Source of the DNA: Odontesthes bonariensis
Lineage: Eukaryota; Chordata; Actinopteri; Atheriniformes; Atherinopsidae
Direction: 5' to 3'
Assembly (NCBI RefSeq): GCF_027942865.1
Contig: NC_134507.1
Location: 33,462,447 to 33,526,446 of the forward strand
DNA: 64,000 bases
Made by a program: the position numbers and the translations under genes. The notes beneath the pieces were generated by a model. It made no database searches, was not told the DNA's origin, and saw only the letters and a program-made list of their open reading frames with translations. Below are positions 20,310 to 30,872 of the stretch, in pieces; position 1 is the first letter of the stretch; every line of letters begins with the position of its first letter.

Positions 20310-22918
20310 GCCACCCACTGTGTGCAATATCCTTGTCAACAACAGATGGTGTCACCCAGGACATGTTACTGTGAAGAGTCGTCTCTGCAGTCCTGACATT
20401 GAACTATTGGCAGTAAGTTTTCGTCCATATTATTTGCCAAGAGAGTTCACCAGTGTTGTTTTGGTGGCTGTTTACATTCCACCATCAGCTGTTGTCGACA
20501 CTGCTTGTGATGTCATCAGTTCCGTTGTTGCTCAGATACAGACACAACACCCCAATTCTTTTGTGGCAATATCTGGTGATTTTAATCATGCCTCACTCTC
20601 TGCTACACTGCCAACTTTTCAAAAGTTTGTCAGCTGCTCTACCAGAGAAAACAAGACATTGGATTTGTTTTACACAAATGTCAAGGATTCATACATTTCC
20701 AAATCAAGGCCTCCCCTGGGAAAATCAGATCACAACCTTGTTTTTCTCTGTTCAGCATATAAACCCCTTGTCCAGAGACTACCTGTCACAAAAAGGACTG
20801 TTAGAAAGTGGTCAGAGGAAGCTGAAGAAGCCTTACAGGGTTGTTTTGATGCAACCAATTGGATTTCTCTTTGTAAGCCACATGGAGAGGACATTAATGC
20901 CATGACTGAGTGTGTGACTGACTATATAAACTTCTGTGTGGACAACACCATCCCCACCAGAACAGTGAGATGCTTCCCTAATAACAAACCCTGGATCACC
21001 AGTGAGCTAAAGGAACTATTGAACAGGAAAAAAAGAGCCTTTAGGGAGCGAGACAGGGAGTTACTGAGGAGTATACAGAAGCAGCTCAAAGTCAAGATCA
21101 GAGAGAGCAAGGAGGTGTATAGAAAGAAGCTTGAGAGTAAAATGCAGAGGAACAATATCAGAGATGTGTGGTCAGGAATGAAGAAGATCACAGGCCTCAA
21201 GCAGAGGGAGGATCAGATGGATGGGAGTCTGGACAGAGCAAATGAGCTGAACACATTCTTCAACAGGTTCAGTTCAGGAACAAGCTCACCATCCTCCCCT
21301 CCTGTTCCCAGCCAAAGAGACATCCCACCCTCCTCTGACCCACAGCTTTCCTGTAACATCTCCACCTCCACCTCAGTCATGGATTCTTCTGCTTCCACTA
21401 GTTTGTCTTCAACCCAATCAGGAGATGCTGCTGTCCCCTTTGCCTCCCCCTCCCACTTTTCTGTTTCTAGAAGTCAGGTGAAGAGGCAGTTGGAAAGACT
21501 GAACCGGAACAAGGCTGCAGGTCCAGATGGTATCAGCCCCCGAGTCCTGAAGGCCTGTGCAGAGCAGCTCTGTGGGATTCTGCAACACCTTTTCAACCTT
21601 AGCTTGACCCAAGAGAAGGTACCACTGTTGTGGAAGACATCCTGTCTGGTTCCGGTACCAAAGAAAACTCACCCTTCAGACATCAATGACTACAGACCTA
21701 TTGCACTGACATCCCACATCATGCAGGTCCTGGAGAGACTCCTGTTGACCCACCTGTGTAAGCAAACCAGCACATATCAGGACCCCCCGCAGTTTGCTTA
21801 TCGCCATGGAGTTGGAGTTGAAGACGCTATCATACACCTGCTTCAACAAACCCACTGTCATCTGGATAAAGCAGGCAGCACTGTGAGGATCATGTTCTTT
21901 GATTTCTCCAGTGCATTTAACACAATCCAGCCTGATCTGCTTCGTCTGAAACTCCAGAAGACTCAGGTGGAGGCCTCAACAATCACCTGGATTAATGACT
22001 ACCTGACAAACAGACCACAGTTTGTCAGACTGAAGAATTGTGTGTCTAACCAGGTGATCAGCAGCACAGGACCACCACAGGGGACTGTACTCTCACCATT
22101 CCTTTTCACTCTGTACACTTCAGACTTCCAGTACAAGTCAGACTCCTGTCATCTACAGAAATATTCAGATGACTCTGCAGTAGTCGGGTGTATCAGATGG
22201 ACAAGAAGCTGAGTACAGAGAGCTGGTGGACCGCTTTGTGGCATGGTGTGGGAACAATCATCTCATCTTGAATGTTAACAAAACAAAGGAGATGATTGTA
22301 GATTTCAGGAGAAACAAGGTCAGATCAAACCCTGTTTCCATCATGGGAGAAGAAGTGGAGGTGGTTGAGGAATATAAATAACTTGGTGTTCATGTGGACA
22401 ACAGACTGGACTGGAGACACAACAGTGAAGCAATCTACAAGAAAGGACAGAGCAGACTGTACTTCTTGAGGAAGCTAAGGTCCTTCAAGGTTTGCAACAA
22501 GATGTTGCAGATATTCTACAAGTCTGTTGTTGAGAGCGTCATTTCCTCTTGCGTCATCTGTTGGGGCAGCAGCATCAGAACCAGGGACCTAAAAAGACTC
22601 AACAACCTGATAAGGAAGGCTGGTTCTGTTCTGGGGACGACTGTGGAACCTCTGGAGACAATAATGCAAAGACGGATTTTGCATAAAATCAAGAGAATTA
22701 TGGACAACCCTGAACATCCTCTCCATGAGACTGTTATCAGAAAACAGAGTCTCTTCAGTCAAAGGCTTCTTCAGTTTGGATGCAAAACGGACCGCTACAG
22801 GAAATCTTTCCTGCCCACAGCCATCAGCATCTATAATAACTCTTTGATTTAACTGAGCTACATCAACATTTAATTTCCCTCTGGGATAAATAAAGTATTT
22901 TTGAATTTTGAATTTTTT
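20310..22918 (+). mobile_element. L2-type LINE copy 2, nearly complete ORF2
   Basis: Encodes part of the APE endonuclease (VNNRWC, VAVYIPP, ISGDFNHA, DLFYTN, KSDHNLVF), the linker (RDVWSGMKKITGLK), and RT motifs NKAAGPDGISPRVL, NDYRPIALTS, FFDFSSAFNTIQ (A), PPQGTVLSPFLF (B) and YSDD (about 22160). One frame is open to 22212; a one-base frameshift there and a stop at 22379 (YK*LGVH) separate the thumb and C-terminal part (22394-22852). The 3' end GGATAAATAAAGTA is followed by a TTTTGAA-type tail (about 22896-22918). The N-terminal quarter of the endonuclease is missing. Confidence 0.9.
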
Positions 22919-22972
22919 GAATAAATCTCATCTGAGTCAGTGGAACACCATCAACTTAAATCATTTTACTAC

Positions 22973-23705
22973 CGTATTTTCCGCACCATAAGGCGCACTT
23001 AAAAGCCTATAATTTTCTCAAAAAACAAAAGTGCGCCTTATAACCCGGAGCGCTTTATATATGGATTTATTCTTGTTAGCTTACGGACCCCGAAGCGATT
23101 TTGTGTGGTACACGGCGCTCTGTCAAAATGTTTTTGTAAGACTTTGGTAAACTACAAAGCCGCACCGCAGCATTACGGCTACAGTAGTCATGAGCGTAGC
23201 GGAGTAATATCTATTGTGATTCACCATAATAATAACAAAATTGAACAGTGGGTTATTGAGCAGAGAGCAGCGGGTAGAAGCGTCTCTACAGTCTCTATTC
23301 GACTGAAGGCAACAGCGTTAGCACGGGACATGAATATCAGTGTCAACAGGACGTTCAAAGTTAAACTGCGAGCTGCGTGGGAGCAGGGGATGACAGAAGG
23401 CGAACACACATTCACCAAGGGAGGGAGACAGCGCCGGGCGACTTTCGCTACTATCTGCCAATGGATCGTGGATGCCTGGGCTAAGGTATCAGTCTCAACT
23501 GTGGTCCGAGCTTTCACGAAGACCGGTGTTCAGTCGATTTGTGCTACTTCTCGAGAATTGCTACTTTGTGGTTTTGCGCATGCGCCGAGACGATTTTATA
23601 AGTTTCGTTTTCGAATCATCACTGAACTGCCAGATAACAGCAACGACACTGTTTTGTTTCGCTTAATGCGCCTTATAGCCCGGTGCGCTTTATATGTGAA
23701 AATAT
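22973..23705 (+). mobile_element. pogo/Tigger-like transposon remnant
   Basis: Starts with the terminal motif ACCGTATTTTCCGCACCATA and AAGGCGCAC repeated in inverted orientation (AAAGTGCGCCTTATA at about 23027). The internal frame retains a CENP-B-like helix-turn-helix region (IEQWVIEQRAAGRSVST, RLKATALARDMNI at about 23240-23340) and the C-terminal end of the DDE domain (ICQWIVDAWAKVS.STVVRAF at about 23450-23515). The catalytic core between them is deleted. The right end (GCGCCTTATAGCCCGGTGCGC, about 23668-23690) is incomplete. Confidence 0.68.
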
Positions 23706-25040
23706 ATTGTTGATTCGTGGATAAAAGAAAATATTGGATATGTAAAGGAAAGTGAATAATGAAGCTTTCATGAGACACTTCTGAAGAGGACATTCAGACT
23801 GTCTTTTAATGGGCTGATACTGATACTGATACTGTGGAGAACTGGATTTCTGCTGCTCCTGTGATACTTTCCTGGATCACCCACAAGTCTTTATAATAAT
23901 GCTATGACTCCTCTTCACACAACTTAAACTCTTCATGTAATTAAAGTATTTATATTGACCATAAGTAAGTCCTATTTTAAGATCTAATCATGAAATATGG
24001 CATATTGTGTACGTTAAACACATCAAATCACATGTTTTGGCTGCACATTTCTATCAAAAAGCCAAATGATACTCAGATAAGTCTGGAAAGAACCATTCTA
24101 CATTTGACATTGATCATCAAACTTTTTAAATCACAAAATATTTCAGCAAAACTACAGAAAGAAGTTAAGAAAACTGCAGCTTTAGTGGAAAATGTGACAG
24201 GATGGTCAAAAAGTGCCCCAAAAGGTTAGAAAAGAGGAAGAAAAGGGCCCAGAAGTATGTTTCACCCACAGCTAAAAGGATAAAGCTCCATTTTATTTGG
24301 CCATCTGGCCGGCTTATTGAAAGGTTGTGTTTCTGGGATCTGTAACGCTTTAACGGTTAGCGTTAGCATTAGCAGGCCGGGCTAACTGTGAATAGCAGCC
24401 AGGTTATCTCACCATTTTACTCTCTGCTGCATGTTCTGACTGCCCGTGTCCAGGAGCAGGAATCAAACCAATGACACAGAGCACTTTGAAGACATTTCTG
24501 CTAACGTCTGACCGCTAAATTCATTCTTTTTCTGGACTCACCTGCTTGTAGCTTTCTGTTGCTAACTACCAGATGTTCCGAGATGAGCCGAGATGAGCCG
24601 AGGCTTCGCAGTGTGTGTCGGATAATGGGCCGTTTCTCAATGTGCGTATTTTAGGCCGTAAGGTGAACCTCGAAAACTCCTTCAGAACACCAGGCTTGTT
24701 CCACGCTCTCCGTACCAAACACGCTTCAGCTCATAAAAAGATTGAGTTATGTTGAGGTTTAAAAAAAAGTTTCGCCGCTCAGAACACAGTACTTTTTTAG
24801 TTCGCAACGTTTAAAGGAATAACTAGTGCCTGGCAAGGCGTATGTACATTTTCGGCAGGCGTAATAACAGTTTGGCTCGCGAGAGGTGCCACGGTTGAGA
24901 CGTCATCAGAATGGACGAATCGGATAGCTGGTACGTCAGCTGAGCTGGTAAACAGAAGCAGCACCGCAGTAGCAGCGCGATCATCCAGCAGTACCGAAGT
25001 AGACGAAATTTCGACCGAAAGATTTGTTACATGCACATAT
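23706..25040. other. Spacer without recognised genes
   Basis: No gene that I can support. There is a short direct repeat CTGATACTGATACTGATACTG at about 23814-23832 and a GATGAGCCGA duplication at about 24583-24602. Confidence 0.4.
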
Positions 25041-26101
25041 CTTCTGTTAAGCATGAGGAAATTTCACTTGCACAAGGTGGAATGGAAGGAATCAGAAGGA
25101 ACAAATAAAGAAGCACTTGCTGAGTTCTTATACGATGCGTGGCCACATGCTGATCTTACAGCAGTGGGAAGAAACCTCAGCTTGTACATAGCACATCAAC
25201 ACCAATGTCACTGTGTGACTGTACTGGAAGGTGTGCAGTCTGTTCATGCTGTGGAAGACCTGCAGTGTGACCACGAAGAATGTGACACTGGTGTTTTTGC
25301 ATGCACAACATGATGCACAGGAACATAAGACTGTCATTATTAAGAGCCCTGACACTGATGTAGCAGTCATTGCTGTGAGTCTGCAGAAAGATTTGCCATG
25401 CAGCTTGTACTTCTTCACAGGGAAGGGCAACAGAACACGCATAATGGACATTACCAAGGTGTCATCAGCTCTCGGAGCCAGTGTGTGTTCAGCCTGGATT
25501 GGGATCCATACATTCACTGGGTGTGACTCCACAAGGTAAAAAGAAGACATTTGCTGTGGCATGCGAGAAAGATGTCTACCTGAAGGCTTTCAGAAATCTG
25601 GGGACTGAATTTAACTTGGACCAATCTACATTTGCATTACTTTGCAAATATGTATGCCATTTGTACGATCAGCCAACCGCAGAAAACATCAATGAGGCTA
25701 GGTACAAAGCTTTCTGTATGGCATCATCAGCCTTGCCAGAATTATCTATCCCCCCAACAAGTGATGCCCTCCACCAGCACTGCAAAAGGGCAAATTATCA
25801 GGCTAAAATAATAAGGTCATGTGTAAAGAAAAAGATTGGCGCTCCATCTCCCACTGGACATGGTTGGCATCTGGAAGATGGAAATCTTGAAGTGACATGG
25901 ATGACAAGAAATCCAGCCCCTGTTTTACATGTCATACACTGTGGTTGCAGAGGGAGTGTCTGTGAGACAAAGAGATGCTCCTGTTTCTCTGCAGGACTCT
26001 GTTGTACAGACTTGTGCAGGTGTTCCAGCTGTTCAAACACCACAAAGGAAACAGAGGATAAAGAAGATGACAGCTGCCCTGACACTGACAGGGGGGAATA
26101 G
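25041..26101 (+). pseudogene. Decayed multi-copy gene with nuclease-like acidic motifs and a CXC domain
   Basis: Successive frames give one protein with at least two frameshifts (near 25290 and 25538). Motifs in order: an acidic start (EECDT), KSPDTDVAVIAVSL (about 25340-25382), FFTGKGNRTRIMDI, GIHTFTGCDST (about 25500-25535), a region LPPTSDALHQH/KRANYQA, and a Cys-rich C-terminus CGC-x3-VCETKRCSC-x6-CCTDLCRC-x2-C (about 25945-26035). The D-x-D and GCDST motifs resemble PIN/FEN-like nucleases, and the Cys cluster resembles a Tesmin/TSO1 CXC DNA-binding domain. I recall such proteins as repeated, probably transposon-linked genes in fish and invertebrates, but cannot name the family. Its 3' flank is the target of the REL LINE. 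Confidence 0.6.
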
Positions 26102-26178
26102 TGTGTGTGTGCGCGCGTGTTTTTTTTAACCTCTATTCTATTCTATTCCATTTGTATCATTCCTTTTATTATTTATTT

Positions 26179-26261
26179 ATTATTCACTGAGTCTGGTCCT
26201 TTATTTTATTTTATTTTATTTTTATTTTCTTTAGCACAAGTTTCTTGTGTTTATATTGAAT
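26179..26261. repeat. 83-bp target-site duplication, left copy
   Basis: Base-for-base identical to 30790-30872 over 83 positions, starting ATTATTCACTGAGTCTGG and ending TATATTGAAT. The flanks differ immediately outside, as expected for a duplicated target around an insertion. Confidence 0.93.
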
Positions 26262-26512
26262 CCAAATCTAGCCTAGCTAGTGACTGTTGTGAATAGGGCA
26301 GCTGACAACAAGGGAAAGACCATGTGACAGATTGGAAAGACAGCTGACAGGAGGCAAAGACCCCAAAGGTGCTGCCATGGGCTAGCAACCCATGGTAGCA
26401 GTAGCGAGGCCTAGCCGCTTTGTTACAACCAGCATAAGCTACAGAAAGATTAAGGAGAATACCCCTAGAGTCAGCGAGAGCAGGGGCGGAAGATGACTCA
26501 CTGGCAGACTAC

Positions 26513-29500
26513 ATGGCAACTGACATTGGAACGAACATGACTATGAGGTGGATACGCGACTCAGTGAAGGATAGGGGCACGGGCCTATTCTCTAGTGCTA
26601 GAATTGACCAGAATAGTTCTCAGAGGAAAGAGAGCGTAAATAAAAGTGGTAGACTAGAGGGAAGTAAGCTTCAGGTTTGTCCTTGTGGCTGGCAGAAAGT
26701 AACATCAGTTAGAGGCCTTAAAATGCATCAGGGAAGAAAGAGATGTGTGGTAAAAGAAGGGCAGTGTGGCCGCATCGATCAGTACTTTTTAAGAAGTCAA
26801 TCGAGTAAGTCGGATGAAGTCCAGCGGCAGGTAGAAAACCACAGTCCGAAGGATATCAATAACACAGCTATGGAGGTGGATGAGGAGGTTCTAAGAAGGG
26901 ATGTAGCTGATACTGAGGTGAACAGGCCAGTTAGAGAGAGAAATATGGAGCAGAAAGCTAGAGTTAAGTGGCCTAGGGCAAATAGTTACAAAGAATGGGA
27001 GGCAGTCAATAAAGATTTGTCAATAATATTGGGTAGGTTAGGAGGAAATGCAAGCGATAGGCTAGAGAAGATGGGAGATATAATTTATTCCTATGGTGTA
27101 GAGAGATTTGGGGTGCAAGATAGAAAGAGGATTGAAACAGTACATTTAGGTAAGTCAAGACGGCAAAAAGAGATGGAGAAATTGGTTAAGGAAAGAAGAA
27201 ATTTAAGAAAGCAGTGGAAAAAAGCTACAGAAGAAGAGAGGGAGGGAATTAATGTTTTGCAGGAAGAACTGAGAGGCAGGCTAGCAATACTTAGAAGGGC
27301 TGAATGTCTTAGGAAAAAGAGAAAGAAGAAAGAATATGTTAGGACGGCATTTTATAGGGACCCGTTCAAGTTTGTTAAAGGGTTGTTTAACCAGGAAAAG
27401 GGAGGGCAGCTTAAGGCAACAAAGTTAGAGGTGGAAGAGTATCTAAGAAATACATATTCAGATCTTGAGCAGCGTAGAGTAGTAGGCCTTCCACCTGACA
27501 TGCCACCGTTAGGAGAGATAGCTCATAAGATGGATGTTAGACCACCTAGGTGGAAGGAGGTTGAGGAGGTAGTCAGGCGTGCAAAGGCTTCGTCGGCCCC
27601 AGGGCCAAATGGAGTCCCCTACCGGGTTTATAAAAGTGCACCTGATATCCTAAAGTTTTTGTGGAAGCAATTAAGAATAGTTTGGGAGAAACAGGTTATT
27701 CCTAGAGCATGGCGTAGGGCAGGAGGCGTTCTTATTCCAAAGGAGAAGGAGTCCTCGAACCTGAGTCAGTTCCGGATGATCTCTCTCCTAAATGTAGAGG
27801 GGAAGATTTTCTTTAGTTTGGTTGCACAGAGATTAGCTAGTTATTTAGAAAAGAATAGCTTAATAGATACTACTGTGCAAAAGGCAGGAATACCTGGTTT
27901 CGCAGGGTGTTTAGAGCACACTAGCATGATTTGGCATCAGATTCAGACAGCCAAGATTGAGAAAAAAGACTTGCATGTTATATTTCTAGATCTAGCAAAT
28001 GCATTCGGTTCAGTGCCACATAGCCTTATTTGGGAAGCATTTGAGTATTTTAGAGTGCCTGTAGTAGTGGTTAACTTAGTAAGAGCATATTTTCAAGATA
28101 TTAGACTGTGCCTAAGTACAGCAGGTTTCACAACAGGTTGGCAGAGGCTAGAAATAGGCATTATGGCAGGGTGTACAATTTCTCCATTAGCATTTACAAT
28201 GGCCATGGAGATAATTATTAGAGCGTCCAAGTGGGTTGTAGGAGGAGAGAGACGTCAGGATGGCATGCGCCTTACGCCAATTAGAGCATACATGGATGAT
28301 ATGACGTTAGTGACTACAACAGTACCATGTATGAAGAGAATACTTGAGAGACTTGATAAAAATCTAAAGTGGGCTGGGATGAAAATCAAACCTACTAAGT
28401 CTAGAAGTATCTCAATAAGGAGAGGGAAATTAAGTGATAGAAAGTTTGTAATAGATGAAGAAAGCATTCCAATAATAAGGGAAAAGGCAGTGAAGAGTTT
28501 AGGCAGGTGGTACCAGGCAGACATGAATGATGGAAAGCAGTCAGTGCAGTTTCGTGAAGATGTTATTGAGGGACTGGATAGAATAGATAAATCAGAACTT
28601 CCAGGAAAGTTGAAGCTGTGGTGTCTGCAGTTTGGATTGTTTCCTAGGTTGATGTGGCCACTGTCCGTGTATGAGATTACATTATCTGTTGTGGAAAAAA
28701 TGGAAAGATTAGTTAGCTTTTATATTAGGAAGTGGCTAGGTGTTCCTAGATGTTTAAGTACTGTGGCACTGTATGGGAAAGGCATACTCCAGCTCCCAGT
28801 GTCTAGTCTAGTAGAGGAGTTTAAATGTACTAAAGTTAGGACAGAGCTCCTGTTAGCTGGGAGTAAAGATGTGGTAGTTAGTAAGGTGGTTCCAAACCCA
28901 ACCAAGGGGAGGAAGTGGAAACCAAGAATGGCAGCTCAGGAGGCAGAAGCAACTCTTAGACATACAGAGATTGTGGGCAATGTGCAAATAGGCCGGGGAG
29001 GCTTGGGGCTTGGCCCAGGCAAACTAGTGTGGAGTAGAGCAGGTCCTAAGGAGAAGAGAAAGCTAGTTGTTGAGCAGATTCGTAGACAGGAGGAAATGTT
29101 AAGGGGTGCAAAGGCAGTGGCTCAGGCTAAGCAGGGACGGTGGGTGAACTGGGAAGGTGTAGAAAAGAAAAAGCTTAGTTGGAAAGAACTGTGGAGTATG
29201 GAGGAAAGGAGTATTAGATTTTTGATAGGGGCAACATATGATGTATTGCCTACTCCCCAGAACCTAAAACTCTGGGTAAATGGAGACCCGTTATGTTCGT
29301 TATGTTCAGGTACTGCAACTCTAAAGCATATTTTGTCAGGTTGTAAGGTTAGTCTGTCACAAGGCCGGTATACATGGCGACATGACCAAGTATTAAGAAG
29401 TTTAGCTGCAGGTATTGAAGATAAACGAAGGCAGGTAAACTTAGGAGGGTCCAAGGCACAGAGAGTTGCAATTCAGTTTGTTCAACAGGGGGAGAAAGTT

Positions 29501-29965
29501 AAAAAGACGATAAGGAGGCACGGCAGCTTGGAGGATGCTTGTGATTGGGAGATGCAGGCAGATTTAGGAAATAAGCTTGTTGTTCCCCAGGAAATAGCCT
29601 CTACAAACTTAAGGCCTGATATAGTCTTGTGGTCTAGGAGTAGAATGAGAGTCTATTTCATAGAGCTGACTGTTCCTTGGGAGGAATTGGTAGAGGAAGC
29701 ATATGAAAGGAAAAAGCTTAGATATGTGGAGTTGGGGGCAGAAGCAGAGCAGCGAGGATGGAAGGTTAGAATTTGTCCAGTGGAAGTAGGATGTAGAGGA
29801 TTTGTTGCAAAGTCTGTTGTCTCATTGTTGAGGGAGCTGGGTGTAACTGGACAGAGTGTGAGAAAAATAGTGCAGGAGGTTTCAGATAAAGCATTACAAT
29901 CCAGTCAGTGGATTTGGATAAGAAGAAGCAATAGCAGCTGGGGGCCCAGCAGGGGGAGCACTTAG
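26513..29965 (+). CDS. LINE polyprotein: zinc finger, reverse transcriptase, CCHC, REL endonuclease
   Basis: 1150 codons, uninterrupted, beginning at ATG 26513. The protein would nick target DNA and reverse-transcribe its own RNA there. Domains: Cys/His finger CPCGWQKVTSVRGLKMHQG...C at residues about 57-80; basic Lys/Arg-rich linker 210-290; RT with SSAPGPNGVPYRVYK (about 362), RMISLLNVEGKIF, motif A FLDLANAFGSVPH (about 489-501), motif B MAGCTISPLAF, catalytic YMDD (about 593-596), and a thumb region SLGRWYQADM; C-x2-C-x7-H-x4-C (CSLCSGTATLKHILSGC) at about 927-943; PD-(D/E)xK-like nuclease with RPDIVL (about 1033) and FIELTVPWEE (about 1049). This order (N-terminal finger, central RT, C-terminal CCHC plus nuclease) is that of R2/R4/NeSL-type elements, not APE-type LINEs such as the L2 copies nearby. 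All visible key residues are present. Confidence 0.93.
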   Translation: MATDIGTNMTMRWIRDSVKDRGTGLFSSARIDQNSSQRKESVNKSGRLEGSKLQVCPCGWQKVTSVRGLKMHQGRKRCVVKEGQCGRIDQYFLRSQSSKSDEVQRQVENHSPKDINNTAMEVDEEVLRRDVADTEVNRPVRERNMEQKARVKWPRANSYKEWEAVNKDLSIILGRLGGNASDRLEKMGDIIYSYGVERFGVQDRKRIETVHLGKSRRQKEMEKLVKERRNLRKQWKKATEEEREGINVLQEELRGRLAILRRAECLRKKRKKKEYVRTAFYRDPFKFVKGLFNQEKGGQLKATKLEVEEYLRNTYSDLEQRRVVGLPPDMPPLGEIAHKMDVRPPRWKEVEEVVRRAKASSAPGPNGVPYRVYKSAPDILKFLWKQLRIVWEKQVIPRAWRRAGGVLIPKEKESSNLSQFRMISLLNVEGKIFFSLVAQRLASYLEKNSLIDTTVQKAGIPGFAGCLEHTSMIWHQIQTAKIEKKDLHVIFLDLANAFGSVPHSLIWEAFEYFRVPVVVVNLVRAYFQDIRLCLSTAGFTTGWQRLEIGIMAGCTISPLAFTMAMEIIIRASKWVVGGERRQDGMRLTPIRAYMDDMTLVTTTVPCMKRILERLDKNLKWAGMKIKPTKSRSISIRRGKLSDRKFVIDEESIPIIREKAVKSLGRWYQADMNDGKQSVQFREDVIEGLDRIDKSELPGKLKLWCLQFGLFPRLMWPLSVYEITLSVVEKMERLVSFYIRKWLGVPRCLSTVALYGKGILQLPVSSLVEEFKCTKVRTELLLAGSKDVVVSKVVPNPTKGRKWKPRMAAQEAEATLRHTEIVGNVQIGRGGLGLGPGKLVWSRAGPKEKRKLVVEQIRRQEEMLRGAKAVAQAKQGRWVNWEGVEKKKLSWKELWSMEERSIRFLIGATYDVLPTPQNLKLWVNGDPLCSLCSGTATLKHILSGCKVSLSQGRYTWRHDQVLRSLAAGIEDKRRQVNLGGSKAQRVAIQFVQQGEKVKKTIRRHGSLEDACDWEMQADLGNKLVVPQEIASTNLRPDIVLWSRSRMRVYFIELTVPWEELVEEAYERKKLRYVELGAEAEQRGWKVRICPVEVGCRGFVAKSVVSLLRELGVTGQSVRKIVQEVSDKALQSSQWIWIRRSNSSWGPSRGST

Positions 29966-30077
29966 GGTAAACAGACTTTTGAAAAAGCAAAGAAGAAGTT
30001 CAAGCTATTTAAGTGGTAGGTTTGGCACATGTGATCCTTTTGAAACCAGGCGGCCATTTTGGGTGAGTTGGCTTGGA

Positions 30078-30574
30078 GTGAGTTGTATGGATTTGTTTTT
30101 GCTGGTATTTTAGTGATTATAGGACTATTTAAGTGAGTTTGTCTGCTGAATCTGCTAGTGTGTCTTGTCCTTCCTCCACCTCTGGCACCCTCTATATTTT
30201 CACTACCCCTACCCGAACCAGGGTTTGAATCCCATTCCTGCTTTTCTTACCTCTTTTATTTCTTCCCCCTACCCGAACCAGGGTTTGCATCCCCACCCCG
30301 CTGTGACTGGTGTGCAGTTGGTGAGAGTGAGTTGTATAGATTTGTTTTTGCTGGTATTTTAGTGATTATAGGACTGTTTAGGTGAGTTTGTCTGCTGAAT
30401 CTGCTAGTGTGTCTTGTCCTTCCTCCACCTCTGGCACTGTCTATATTTTCATTACCCCCTACCCGAACCAGGGTTTGAATCCAATTCCTGCTTTTCTTAC
30501 CTCTTTTATTTCTCCCCCTACCCGAACCAGGGTTTGCATCCCCACCCCGCTTTAACTGGTGTGCAGTTGGTGAG
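30078..30574. repeat. Two 249-bp tandem units in the LINE 3'UTR
   Basis: Unit 1 begins at about 30078 (GAGTGAGTTGTATGG) and unit 2 at about 30327, offset 249 bp, with few differences. Each unit contains two copies of the motif CCCTACCCGAACCAGGGTTTG, one followed by AATCC and one by CATCCCC. The 3'UTR of such LINEs normally carries the structure bound by the RT, so this repeat may be part of that signal. Confidence 0.88.
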
Positions 30575-30789
30575 AGGCTGAGGTAGATTATGGTCGTTGT
30601 GGTGTGAGGGGCAGTGTTGGCTGGCATTAGGGGGGTGACTCTGGGACGCCAGTGGTCATTGTCTAGCCTCCTGGAGGTGTCGTGGGCCCAACTAGACGAA
30701 ACACTGATGAAAGGAGGTTCCCACCTGATGACCCCAATGATATGTTGGTCAGCACTGCTCATTGATCTATATAATACGGAGTGTAGGGA

Positions 30790-30872
30790 ATTATTCACTG
30801 AGTCTGGTCCTTTATTTTATTTTATTTTATTTTTATTTTCTTTAGCACAAGTTTCTTGTGTTTATATTGAAT
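30790..30872. repeat. 83-bp target-site duplication, right copy
   Basis: Identical to 26179-26261. The sequence after it (GGTTATGTATATAAG) is the original continuation of the target locus. Confidence 0.93.

Larger units (their letters stand above)
26262..30789 (+). mobile_element. REL-endonuclease LINE (R2/NeSL-like), apparently full length, 4528 bp
   Basis: Non-LTR retrotransposon with about 251 bp of 5'UTR (26262-26512), one long ORF, and an 824-bp 3'UTR containing two 249-bp tandem units. No poly(A) tail, which is usual for this class. It sits between perfect 83-bp direct repeats, in the 3' flank of the CXC-domain pseudogene. Intact ORF plus identical duplications suggest recent insertion. 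Assignment to the REL-endonuclease group rests on protein architecture; the exact clade is uncertain. Confidence 0.9.

Noticed and set aside
26262..26400. HDV-like self-cleaving ribozyme at the 5' end of the REL LINE
   Set aside because: Such ribozymes are known in R2 elements, but I could not find the double-pseudoknot pairings at this start; needs a covariance search.
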